A stretch of DNA of 64,000 nt from Citrus sinensis (lineage: Eukaryota > Streptophyta > Magnoliopsida > Sapindales > Rutaceae). Below are positions 46,435 through 57,636 of the stretch, one piece after another. Location: NCBI RefSeq assembly GCF_022201045.2, contig NC_068560.1, positions 38,465,001 through 38,529,000 on the forward strand, given 5' to 3'. A program made the translations under genes and the position numbers. Under the pieces are notes generated by a model, which saw only the letters and a list, made by a program, of their open reading frames with translations, did not search any database and was not told where the DNA came from. Numbering within the stretch: position 1 is the stretch's first letter; every line of letters starts with the position of its first letter.

Positions 46435-48145
46435 TCATCCATTGGTGTTTTCTAATTCTTTGTGGACTTGTTCAAACATAGAAAGCATTGTTGTGTGCAA
46501 ATTTGCTATTTCTACAAGTGTCTCCAGAGCTGCATGGAAAATAAAATAAGAAAATTCATTGCATTCTATTTTACATATTTTCATGAGCACTTGTGATAAG
46601 TTACAGACCTCTCTCAAATGATAATTGTGCAGATCGAAGCTTTGGGGAGACCAGTACTCCGAACACTGACAATGATTTTTGCCGCTGCTGCTGAACATAA
46701 GACAGATGAAACAACATTTATAAATTTGTTCAAATTATAAAACTGTATTATTCAGGAGTTCATCAAATTCTCTGAATATAATTAATACTGTCAGTTCACC
46801 AACAGTTATGTCATTTGTCTCTCCAATGTAATTTTGCTTGTGCGACAAACAACAAAGGTACACAGACTGATGCTTCTCTTTATGTGGATATGCAACAAGA
46901 GACATAATCCAGAAAAAGATTCAATACAAAATCTAAAATACAATATCCTCGTAACAAAAATTTAAAGTCCTAACAAATTGATAGTCGTAACATATGCAGA
47001 ACTCTTACTTGGTCAACAAGAATAAGTGGAGTTCCAGTCCTTGTTGAGACTTTCTCTTCTTCACAAGAGAGGAAAAAATTGAAAAAGTGAGAAAAGGCTA
47101 ATTAAGGAGATGTCACGGCAAAGCAAACTCCTGAATACGACATAAAATCAAACAGTGATTTTTTATTTGGTTTTAACTGATACAAAATTACCCACAATAT
47201 TCCCTAAAAGAAAATCATTCAAGTATATATTTTCAAAAGACATCTACAAATGTATTTTAAGTTATTTACGGAGAAGTCCTGCTTTAGCAGAACCAGCACT
47301 GGCAATGGCCCTAGGTTTGATTGCATTCGAAAATTTATACATCTTGTGGAAGATCCCATTACTCTACTTCATTATTTTAAAAGGACTGCACTCACATACA
47401 GGAGAAGATATTATACCAGAGAGCTGGGAATTGTTCCGGTGTCGTAGCTGTGGACTTAGAGATTTCTCTTCTCCGGAAGAACGTTCTCCATTATCAGAGG
47501 ATGCCCATTTGCATAAAGTAAAGCAAGGTTGCGACTCCATGGAATCAACTAGAATGCATTACATTTTACATAAGTAACATCATTTCTCAAACTTTAAGTT
47601 CTCTATAACTCAAAATCTTCCCACTCATCATACAAATCACTATCAGCTAAGCCCTTAGTGAGTCAAACAAAAAATTACCATCTTGTTCAGATACTTTCAG
47701 TGAAGTAGCAGCGGCGTGAACTTTAAGATCTAACAAAGCGCCATTAATGCGTGAAGCTCCCATTGCATGCCTGGCGCTTGCCAATTCCAGCCACCCCTGA
47801 AAGCAATTTTCTTACCAATTTCTTCAAACTTTTAACATGTTTTAAAAAATCAAAATATCACATTAAAAACCCATATAAGAAAAAACTAGTAAGAGATTCG
47901 ATCTATATAGTAAAGTTTCAGTCTTGTGAATTAAAACGGCATGTTTATTTCTATTATTTTACCTGGCTAAGGGTCGAAGATAAAGAATCTAATAGAGTTA
48001 AATACCCATCCAATGAATCCAAAAACTGCAACAAGTACTCATCTTTGACTTGCTTTTGCCTTCCAATCCCATTTTCAGCGTTGCCCTTTTCCTCTTGGTC
48101 TTCCATCATGAGCAATACTGACGAGCAATTCGACCCTTCGATCAA
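46435..48145 (-). CDS. Small coiled-coil protein of unknown function, about 7 exons
   Basis: Well-supported exons: 48145-47963 (start MIEGSNCSS, or MMEDQEEKG at 48109), 47796-47679 (GWLELASARHAMGASRINGA), 47548-47417 (DSMESQPCFTLCKWASSDNG), 46690-46609 (QQRQKSLSVFGVLVSPKLRS) and 46529-46435 (ALETLVEIANLHTTMLSMFE, then a stop). Two middle exons near 47361-47270 and 47053-47009 (KVSTRTGTPLILVDQ) are needed to link them, but the 47361 border is uncertain because the implied intron is only about 55 bases long. The protein is helical, mostly soluble, with no signal peptide or membrane segment. I do not recognise a named domain. It sits where Arabidopsis has AT1G20770, a coiled-coil protein of unknown role. 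It is divergent from, and 231 bases apart from, the next gene. Confidence 0.65.
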
Positions 48146-48376
48146 AAAGACACCCGTGTAATTATTTTGACAATATCGTGGACTTCTTCGTCACTTTCTT
48201 CAAACTAGTCAAATTAAGTAGAATAATTCAAAATACAAGGACCATAATGAAAACAAATGCGATCTTTCACAGCTTGTACGACGTTTTCACCGCCTATGAA
48301 TAGATTAAAAATAAAAGGAAAAAGAACTAACTAACTGACGTCAAAAGAAAAAAAAAATCTAGGTTCTTGGAATCTG
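48146..48376. promoter_or_regulatory. Short bidirectional promoter region
   Basis: Only 231 bases separate the start codons of two divergent genes, so both must draw on this stretch or on DNA inside each other. It contains no clear TATA box. A TGACGTCA-like word (CTGACGTCAAAA near 48336) could be a bZIP site. Confidence 0.5.
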
Positions 48377-49805
48377 ATGGAGGGAATTGTGAAGAAATAT
48401 CAGCAAAAATTTAAAAAAATTAAAGAAGAAATGAATCGATGGGACGAGTTGCAATCTCGCTTAATTTCGCAATTTAAAAACGCTTCTTCAATTATTGAAA
48501 GATTGCAGGTCAATACAAATCTTACTTATTGATTTAATTTCAATTAATTTGCTTATTTATCTATATTCTAATCATATCTCTCTCGTTTTTAGATTCTTCA
48601 AGATGCTAAACATTACGGAAATTTGAATTCTATTGGTGGTATTGAAGCTGCCGTGTTACGAAAACAAATGGAGTCTTTGCAGACGATTTTGCTTTCAATG
48701 CAAAAAACACTGTAAGCTTCTTCTTTTTTCGTTTTTTAATTATTAGTTTCATTTCATGAATTGTTTGATTTCTGAGAAAATGCGGGAAAATAATGTGCAT
48801 TATGAGGTAACATGGAGTAGCTACTTTGGTTGACTTATTAGTTGTTTTAAGGAGGAATGGTGTTTGATGTATTGAACTTTAATATAGCGAGGAGTTTCGT
48901 GGAATTGTTTTATCGCTCGAGAAGTTTCATCGTGATGGTAAACAGCTAGTTAGAGGTGGCTCTAATCAGTTAACAGTGAAACAACTGCAGCAAAGAGTTG
49001 GTTTGAAGCCAACTCTTGCAGATTGCTTGGATGGGCTTATGATTCTTTGGGATATGCACAATTCAGAGTATGTAGTTCTCGAAGTTTAGTTTCAACAGTG
49101 TCCTGAATATTGCTTTTGTTAAGATCGAGTACATTTAGATTCTAAATGAAGCTTGCTATTTGTTTTTTGCCAGGTATGTGCTTAAAATATCACTGGTTTC
49201 AACACTTTCCACACTTGCTGTAAAACCCTGGTATATGGAAATGTAGCATATTGATACCTTGTCTCTTAATTGTTTAAGGGTCATTCATGTTAGTGTTATG
49301 TCTTTGCAGTTGATTCAGTTCACTTTTCTCTATTTTCATGTATCTATACATTTTGGTTGCAAGAATCGTGATTATAACTTGAACTCTCTACAATTCAGTA
49401 CTTTTGATCTAGGTGCACTTCAGCAACTCTTGGTTGATCAGCCTAACATCCCCAAAGAGGAAGGTAGGATCTTTCTGGTTTGAAGTGTATGGATTTCGCA
49501 TATGTGCAAAAATTTTTATTCTGTGTGATAAATATGAGAAATTATTTGAATATTTAAATCAGGGTGGCTTCTGTCTTGGAAATATTTTGTGGAGATCAAT
49601 ATAATGAATTAATCATCATTACTAACCTGTCTGCCCATCCTTATCTTGTGTTCATTTGGAAGTTCCTTCTTAATTTACATCTATTTTGGAATGACTGATG
49701 ATTGAAATTATTTTCCTCTTTCATATCTTCTCCTGATTGGGGCTTCTTTTGTACTTGCCAGTGCAATACATTTCTGAAATCATATTTGCAGAAGAAATTT
49801 GTTGA
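48377..49805 (+). CDS. Conserved plant protein of unknown function, 6 exons, 198 aa
   Basis: Exons are 48377-48508, 48593-48711, 48888-49067, 49174-49230, 49399-49463 and 49762-49805, all GT-AG and in phase, ending FAEEIC. The first 75 residues are a charged amphipathic helix (MEGIVKKYQQKFKKIKEEMN, then a QFKNASSIIERLQ segment), likely coiled coil. The middle (VKQLQQRVGLKPTLADCLDG) and the C-terminal LGALQQLLVDQPNIPKEE helices are predicted soluble. No signal peptide, membrane segment or catalytic motif is seen. I recall a family member at Arabidopsis At5g43822, which lies next to the PPR gene At5g43820. A similar PPR gene is also present in this window, 12 kb upstream. Function unknown. Confidence 0.75.
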
Positions 49806-51839
49806 CTCTCTTTGTGATACTGAAAGCCAATGTCTTGTACATTTACTGCTACATGGAAGTGTCATGAATTGCCAAGTGCTCTCATTGTTCTTTGGGAACT
49901 CATGCTCTGCAATACCAAAACCAGCAAAATGTTTGTGATCCCAAAGATAAATGAAATGATGAGTTGAGTGGTGACATTCGCGGCACTGTGATCTTCATCA
50001 GCAACTAGTCCTTCACCAAGATTTTCTCCAGTGCATTATGTTAAACGAGGTTTTTTCAGCTCACAGTTAATGTGTAGTTGATATGACTTGATGATTTACT
50101 TATGAACCATCATTTGCTGACCATATGTAGACTTTCAAAAGCACACCATTATTAGTTATTTTTCCTAGGAGTTCATCATATTTTATCACTGTCAACATGT
50201 GTGATACTCCAAGTTTTCTCTTGAATTGTATTAATAGTCAAATACTTACCACTATATTTGGGCCCTTTTTAACTTTGAAGCTATATTGTTTTATCTTGTA
50301 CTTTAATAACTTTTTGTAGGGTATGTTTTGCTTGTTTTTTAATTTGTTTCTTATTTGATCACGCATATAGGGTTTTGATACAACAGGACATGATTTGGAA
50401 TGTTGTGCGTAACACACCCCAATCATGTCTTACCATGTGGGACTTTACACACTAGATGTGAATTGTCATTATCTAATAAAGATCTCTTATTTTAATAAAG
50501 GAAAAGATAAATTTAAAAAATGAAGTGTATTTTTTTTATTAAAAAAATTACTATGTATATATTAATTCAGTAATGAAAATATTTTTATTTTAACAAAATG
50601 AGAATATTATTAATAGATAAGAAAACATAAATTTCGATATATTAATAAATAAGAAAATATATTTTCTTATATATTAAAATTTATAAATATATTCGAGAAT
50701 GAAGGTAAAAGGTATCTTTAGATTGTATTTATTTTAACTTATATTTAAATTTAAAAAAAAAAAAAGAAGAAGACTTACAAAACAGTGGAATAAATGGATG
50801 AAATTTTCCGACTATAAATTATATGAAAGTTAACTTGGAGAGACCCAACTAACTAATTATACCACTCGCTAACAATCACCGTGGTGTACGAAAACACAAA
50901 AACGACATCGTTTGTCGTCCGTCTGAAATTCTGAACTGTGTTCTTGACTTCTTGTCCTGTCATCTTCAGAGAGATATTTATTATTTATTTTAGTTTGAAG
51001 TTTTTTTTTTGGGTTTTTGATAGGACTAAACAGCTGTTTTCTTTTGTTTGCTCGAACATCGTTGGGGCTTTGTAGTGGGGCCCACTGCTCTCAAATCTCT
51101 CGATGAACAATTCTTTTCTGTTCTGTTGGTGATGTAGCTGGGAGTCAACTTTTTTACGATGGCTCGCGGTCTCGGCTTGGCTTCCCCTCAATTTTAATTT
51201 TGTTTTGTTTTTTAGCTGCAGTATCCTCATCCCTTTCGTCAACACGCGCAGAAATTCCAAAAAAGAAAAGTCTTTTATTTATTTCCTTTTTATTATTTTA
51301 ATTTTTTTCATCTCTCTTCCTATCTCAACAAGTTCGAAAAATCGAACCCAAAAGAGAAAGAATCCCTAATTCAGATGCTATTTCTATCTTTAATCACTTA
51401 ATTTAACCAAATGGCCGAAGAAGAAGTGTTTATCCGAATCCATTCCCTAGAGCAACTAAGCTAGAATTACGCTTCTGTCACAGGAGAAAGGTATGTCTTA
51501 AGTTTTGTTAACTAGAATATGATGAGCTGGATTGTGTGGTGATAAGCATCAATTTAGCTTTTTGGATTTTTATTTGTTTGATTTAAATTCTTGATAATTG
51601 ACCCAATTGATGACAATCCTTAATTTACTTACTTTATTTTTTTATTTTTTAAAATGAAGTTCTGAAGTCATATTAGCTATGGAAATTTTGAATTTTCTTT
51701 GGAAAATCTTGATCGAATTCAACTTTCCCATTTGGTTTTAATGTTCCTTTACATTTGTTGGTACTTTGATTCTTGATGCAATGGTAGATTATGATGTTAT
51801 TCTAGTGCTGCTGCAGATTTCAGCGACTGATTTGATCAG
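49806..51839. other. Spacer and 5' UTR of the U-box gene
   Basis: 49806-50450 includes the 3' UTR of the previous gene. 50450-50900 is AT-rich without genes. 51300-51490 is leader-like. A probable 5'-UTR intron lies at 51491-51816 (GAAAG|GTATGT ... CTGCAG), so translation starts in exon 2 of the U-box gene. Confidence 0.5.
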
Positions 51840-54690
51840 ATGGCTGGAAGTTGGGATGGAGGTTATGACTCTGGTAGCCAGTCAGATGGGAGCTACCACT
51901 TTGAAAGACTGCACATAGAGCCTATTTACGATGCATTTGTTTGCCCTTTAACAAAGCAAGTCATGCGTGATCCTGTCACTTTAGAAAATGGACAAACTTT
52001 TGAACGCGAAGCAATTGAAAAGTGGTTCAAGGAATGCAGGGAGAATGGAAGAAAGCCGGTGTGCCCTTTGACACAAAAAGAACTAAGGAGCACTGATCTT
52101 AATCCAAGTATAGCTTTGAGAAACACAATTGAAGAGTGGAATGCTAGGAATGAAGCTGCTCAATTAGATATGGCTCGTAAATCATTAAATCTTGGCAGCT
52201 CGGAGAGTGATATTATGCCGGCTCTGAAGTATGTTCAGTATTTTTGCCAATCAAGCCGATCAAATAAGCATGTTGTGCACAATTCCGAGCTGATACCTAT
52301 GATAATTGACATGTTAAAGAGCAGTAGCCGCAAAGTTCGGTGTACGGCTCTTGAAACCCTTCGAATCGTTGTGGAGGAAGATGACGACAATAAGGTTGGT
52401 CAAATGTTTGATCATTTTTGTGCAACTTCATTGACATATCTAGCACGGATGCACTTAGTGCCTCTTCCTTTTTCTTTGTTCTGCAGGAAATACTAGGCCA
52501 GGGGGACACTGTGCGAACAATAGTTAAGTTCTTATCTCATGAACTTTCGAGAGAGAGAGAGGAAGCTGTCTCTTTGCTATATGAGCTCTCTAAATCTGAA
52601 GCCTTGTGTGAGAAAATTGGTTCAATCAATGGTGCAATTCTTATCTTGGTTGGAATGACAAGCAGCAAATCAGAAAATCTTCTGACTGTTGAAAAGGCTG
52701 AAAAAACACTGGCAAATCTGGAGAAGTGTGAAAACAATGTGCGGCAGATGGCTGAAAATGGTAGACTGCAGCCTCTTCTTACACAAATTCTTGAAGGTAT
52801 ATTTTTCTTTTGAGAAAATAAAAAAATTAAATTTTGAGCGTTGAAATCACGGAACTGAATATGCACCATACATTTTTCTATTGAGGTTTCTTGTCCTCTC
52901 TTTCTATGATCTGCATGGTTGATGTATTTGCGGCCTGTGAGTTGTAGTTCAGTGATACATTATTTGTTTCTTTAAGTTGTTGAAACATAGCAATCATCTC
53001 CTCAAATTGTTGGTGGTAGAAGCATCTATTTAATTTTTCTTCAGTTGGTTGCAAATTTTAAAGTGCAGGTTGCCTTTTATGTTGTTAACAATCCTACAAT
53101 TGGATGGATGCAGGGCCACAAGAAACCAAACTGTCCTTGGCTGCATTTCTTGGTGATCTGGCTCTAAACAGTGACGTGAAAGTCCTGGTTGCAAGAACTG
53201 TTGGTTCATGTTTGATCAATATTATGAAAAGTGGTAACATGCAGGCCAGAGAAGCTGCTTTAAAAGCTCTTAACCAAATTTCATCTTGTGAGCCAAGTGC
53301 CAAAGTGTTGATACACGCAGGAATTCTTCCCCCTCTTGTAAAGGACCTCTTTACTGTTGGTTCCAATCATCTTCCGATGCGACTGAAAGAGGTCTCGGCT
53401 ACAATTCTTGCTAATGTTGTGAATTCAGGCCATGACTTTGATTCCATCACTGTTGGACCTGACAACCAGACTTTGGTTTCAGAAGATATCGTCCATAACC
53501 TACTCCATCTGATTAGCAACACTGGTCCAACGATCGAGTGCAAACTTCTACAGGTTCTTGTTGGACTCACTAGTAGCCCCACAACAGTCCTCAGTGTGGT
53601 CTCTGCCATCAAAAGTTCTGGTGCTACCATCAGTTTGGTTCAGTTTGTTGAGGCTCCTCAGAATGACTTGCGTCTAGCTTCCATTGAACTTATCCAAAAC
53701 CTCTCCCCGCATATGGGTCATGAATTAGCTGATGCGCTACGGGGTGCAGTTGGACAGCTTGGCAGCCTAATAAGAGTAATATCAGAAAATGTAGGAATCT
53801 CTAAAGAGCAGGCAGCAGCTGTTGGCCTTCTAGCTGAACTACCAGAGAGGGATCTGGGCCTGACACGGCAGATGCTAGATGAAGGTGCCTTCGGGTTAAT
53901 ATTCTCTAGAGTGAAAAGTATCCAGCTGGGGGAAACAAGGGGCAGTCGCTTCGTGACACCATTTCTCGAAGGACTTTTATCAGTTCTTGCAAGGGTTACA
54001 TTTGTCTTGTCTGATGAACCTGATGCCATTGCTCTCTGCCGTGAGCATAATCTTGCAGCACTCTTCATTGAGCTGCTTCAGAGCAATGGACTTGACAAAG
54101 TACAGATGGTTTCTGCAACAGCATTGGAGAACTTGTCGCTGGAATCCAAAAATTTGACAAAACTGCCCGAGTTGCCACCTTCTGGTTTTTGTGCCTCAAT
54201 CTTTCCATGTTTCAGCAAGCAGCCTGTCATAACTGGATTGTGTCGGCTGCACAGAGGATTATGCTCTTTAAAAGAAACTTTTTGTCTATTGGAAGGGCAT
54301 GCTGTGGAGAAGTTGATAGCACTTTTAGACCATACAAATGAGAAGGTGGTTGAGGCATCGTTGGCAGCACTATCTACAGTGATAGATGATGGGGTTGATA
54401 TTGAACAAGGGGTGATGGTATTGTGCGAGGCACAGGGAATCAAGCCCATTCTAGATGTATTACTCGAAAAACGAACTGAGAACCTGCAGAGGAGAGCAGT
54501 TTGGGTGGTAGAAAGAATCCTGCGGACTGATGATATAGCATATGAAGTCTCTGGAGACCCAAATGTCAGTACTGCTCTAGTTGATGCCTTCCAGCATGCT
54601 GACTATAGAACACGGCAGATTGCCGAACGTGCCCTGAAGCATATTGATAAGATACCGAACTTTTCAGGAATCTTCCCAAACATGGGATGA
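51840..54690 (+). CDS. SAUL1: U-box/ARM E3 ubiquitin ligase, SAUL1/PUB44 type, 3 exons, 813 aa
   Basis: Exons are 51840-52394, 52487-52796 and 53114-54690, in phase. The U-box covers about residues 30-105 (YDAFVCPLTKQVMRDPVTLE, then PVCPLTQKELRSTDLNPSIA). The rest is a long array of armadillo-type helical repeats, ending TRQIAERALKHIDKIPNFSG. The length agrees with Arabidopsis SAUL1/PUB44 (about 800 residues) and its paralogue PUB43. SAUL1 is a plasma-membrane-associated E3 ligase that suppresses premature senescence and cell death, targets AAO3 in abscisic acid synthesis, and is guarded by the NLR SOC3. The ARM array gives membrane association. SAUL1 is AT1G20780, next in order after the EH1 region, which supports this assignment over other PUB genes. 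Confidence 0.92.
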
Positions 54691-55881
54691 GTTTCTTCCA
54701 GATGTTTTTTTTTTTTTTTTTTAATCTTACAAGGATGAGCTCCTGTATGTAATTCTTCCTTTGCGTAAGCAGTTTTGACATTTATGGATATTGTTTGTGA
54801 ATCGTCGAACTGCAGGTAGATATTGTTGTATAAAGATGTTCAATTTGTAGAGAATTTCCAATGCCATTAATTTGTTCTTAAGTTTACTGTTTTTCATCAA
54901 TTCCACATCTTCAAATGCCTTGTCACGACTTACTGCTTATTGAGTCGGAATGCGCTTTTCTCCAAATGCAAAACTATATAACGGCGCGGTGTGTTGTGAT
55001 CTATGAATTTTATTTGGATTCTACTCCATAAGGTTTCCATACTTTCACACATTATCATTTTCATCCTTAAATTAGTTCATATTCCATTCATTCATTAGTT
55101 TGAAATAAAAAGGTGGGAATGTTGACGTTGAAGAATATTTACCAAGTATAATTAGATCTAGATCTCGAGCATTATGGAAAATATGACTCAAGAACATATT
55201 GTCAATGTGCAATCTTCCAAAACAATCGGGTCTCCTGTGCTAATATGGTTGCTGCTTTTTAAATTTTTACCTTGCTGCAATTGTGGGGGCCTCATACCTA
55301 TTTGATTTTCTTTAAATCTTCATGACTTTTTAAGAGATCTCTCCTCACTCTCATTTCATTAGCTTAAATGTTCATAGTACGTGATTCTAAATCTTAATTA
55401 TGAGTATTGCATGGTTATCACCAGTTCGAATGTATTGCTTAATCTAGGTCAGCAAGGCAACTTTTAAAATAGCCAAATCTAGGTCAGCAACGCAACTTTT
55501 AAAATAGCCAAAAGCATTCAAGTGTGACTTTGAAGTTTTAAAACTTCTCTGTATGTCTTCCAAGCGAAAGAAACAAGAGCCAGGAAGTTCAACGAGAAGA
55601 ACAGATATCACATTATCAATTTAACATAAACAATAAGCTCTTTTCCACCTAGTCAAGACAACACAAACAAGATTGAAAAACATGAATAATTTATAAACAG
55701 TGGCAAAGAGAGTACATAAATGGCTACATGTGAAACATGCCTCTTAAATGAGCCAGGATAAGATACAGAAACTAGAGGCAGGTGCCAAGGTTCAAATCAA
55801 CTGTACCCAAAGAATTTGAAATGAAATTTGCAGGTTCAAGCCTAAAATTTCCAGCATGAATCAGCACATACGCCAACAAGA
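54691..55881. other. Convergent 3' region of the U-box and F-box genes
   Basis: 3' UTRs of two converging genes with an AT-rich centre. A 40-base direct repeat lies at about 55435-55515 (AATCTAGGTCAGCAA.GCAACTTTTAAAATAGCC twice). No other gene is visible. Confidence 0.5.
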
Positions 55882-57636
55882 TTACAGATGTAAAACGGCC
55901 AATGATTTAGTCATGCATGAAGTAGCATCCAGTTCATAAGCCATGTGATTTCTTGAGATATGGCTCCAGTTCATCCTCTTTTCCGACACGTCACATACAG
56001 TCAAGAAGTCCAGCACCTGACCAAATATCTTAAACATTTCGACACCAAATATATGGTTTCTGTCCGCAACAAATGCAGCATTCCAGTCCATTGGAGCATC
56101 AGGATGTACAGAGACCTCAGTCCAGGTGAGGTACATGAGATCTAGCTCCCATAATTTTCTCACTGCCTTGTTTCTACAGCCTATTTGACCATCCCCTTCA
56201 CACCAGGAGACAGAAAGCATGAATAGACGACCACTAGAGGATACAAGTTTTGGGTAGTACTCAATAACACGGGGAGGAAATGGAGAGGTTTGGATTCCAA
56301 TCCAGAAGCCTCTTTCTATGTCATATCCTGCCAGTTTGTCAGTCTCAGAATAGACATAAAATATCCCATTGCAAACAACTCCAGAAGAAACAACCCCAAA
56401 ATCTACTGGCAACCTCTGGATTTCCATCCATTTATTGGATACAGAATCATATATTTCTCCAGAATCCAAGGGCTCATCCCAAGATCCCAGGCCTCCTACA
56501 GCAATCAAAACAAACCTTTTACTGGCTTTTGTGATTGACTGATCACTTTTTTGTCTAATAAACTTATATGACTTTCTGTTGGGCAACAACGAACCTTCAA
56601 ATCCATCGAAAGAATTTCTGTATTGACGCCTTAGTGAAAGCCTATGAGGATCCTCATAAACATCTGACACCCCACCAAGTCGTGACCTGGGGAAACGCCT
56701 ATCTTGATGACTCTGATGACATGGGATGATAGAGAACTCCGGACTCACCTCAGATATTCCTAAAATAGGCATTGATCTGGCATATCTCATAGATGCAACT
56801 TTCCGCCAAGATTTAGTTAAGGGACTAAATACCAATACCCCTTTGTGCGTCTTAAATGAACTCCTATCCACCCTCCCAAAGCTGGTCAAGCTTGAACAAC
56901 CCCCAACAACATAGACATCATCCATGATGCTGACAACAGAGAACATGAATCTTCCTTTGAGAATACTGGCATCAATCCTATGCCACTGGTCTTGAGAAAC
57001 ATCCAGTGCATGAATCTCCCCAGAGCAATAGCCATCCTTAACAGCACCAAACAGAAACAACCAAGGATTTTGATGCAAACCTTCCCGTCTCATCTGCAGA
57101 AACCGAGGAGTGGTAGTCAAGTATCTCCATTTCTTGCACACAAGGCGAGCATTCATAAGACTCGTCAATGGGAGTCTCACCAAGCACATCTCCAGAATGT
57201 CATCCGGAAGAAAAATGTGCATCCTGCTATTTCTCACCGAATCTTCGAGTTCCAAGTATTTTCTGTTACTTTTCTTCCAAAACTTCTCTTTCACCCCATA
57301 TGAGAAACAATCCACTCCCACTCCTATTTCCTCAGAACCACAAAATGGTTTGTATCCCTTTCCTTCTTCACTAGCACTTGACCTCCTCCTACTACTCGGA
57401 TCCCCACATTCCTCTCCAGTTTCAGCACCTACTTTGCAACCCCCACCTCTTCCATATAATGTGAGACATTTTAAAGACACCCCTTTCACATCATCCTCGT
57501 CATCCCCATCATAGTTTCTTAGATTCTTATTCCTCAATTTTCGGCTAACACTTCTAACAAGCCGTTTTGACACACTCAAAGATTCAAAATCCCGACGAAG
57601 AGAATCCTCCTCGCCAGTCGGACTCTCACAAATCAT
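55882..57636 (-). CDS. F-box/kelch-repeat protein, single exon, 584 aa
   Basis: An uninterrupted frame of 584 codons. A basic, Ser/Arg-rich N-terminus (1-135) precedes an F-box at about 141-182 (IFLPDDILEMCLVRLPLTSL, then NARLVCKKWRYL). Kelch-type blades follow, recognisable as DDVYVVGGCSSL, GVLVFSPLTKSWRKVASMRY, FVLIAVGGLGSWDEPLDSGE and MDWNAAFVADRNHIFG. F-box proteins link substrates to SCF (SKP1-CUL1) ubiquitin ligases. The kelch propeller would select the substrate. The long N-terminal extension and the overall size resemble Arabidopsis At5g42350/At5g42360 (CFK1/CFK2), which I recall as linked to turnover of the DNA methyltransferase DRM2. That match is moderate recall, not an alignment. 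Confidence 0.88.
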   Translation of the reverse strand: MICESPTGEEDSLRRDFESLSVSKRLVRSVSRKLRNKNLRNYDGDDEDDVKGVSLKCLTLYGRGGGCKVGAETGEECGDPSSRRRSSASEEGKGYKPFCGSEEIGVGVDCFSYGVKEKFWKKSNRKYLELEDSVRNSRMHIFLPDDILEMCLVRLPLTSLMNARLVCKKWRYLTTTPRFLQMRREGLHQNPWLFLFGAVKDGYCSGEIHALDVSQDQWHRIDASILKGRFMFSVVSIMDDVYVVGGCSSLTSFGRVDRSSFKTHKGVLVFSPLTKSWRKVASMRYARSMPILGISEVSPEFSIIPCHQSHQDRRFPRSRLGGVSDVYEDPHRLSLRRQYRNSFDGFEGSLLPNRKSYKFIRQKSDQSITKASKRFVLIAVGGLGSWDEPLDSGEIYDSVSNKWMEIQRLPVDFGVVSSGVVCNGIFYVYSETDKLAGYDIERGFWIGIQTSPFPPRVIEYYPKLVSSSGRLFMLSVSWCEGDGQIGCRNKAVRKLWELDLMYLTWTEVSVHPDAPMDWNAAFVADRNHIFGVEMFKIFGQVLDFLTVCDVSEKRMNWSHISRNHMAYELDATSCMTKSLAVLHL

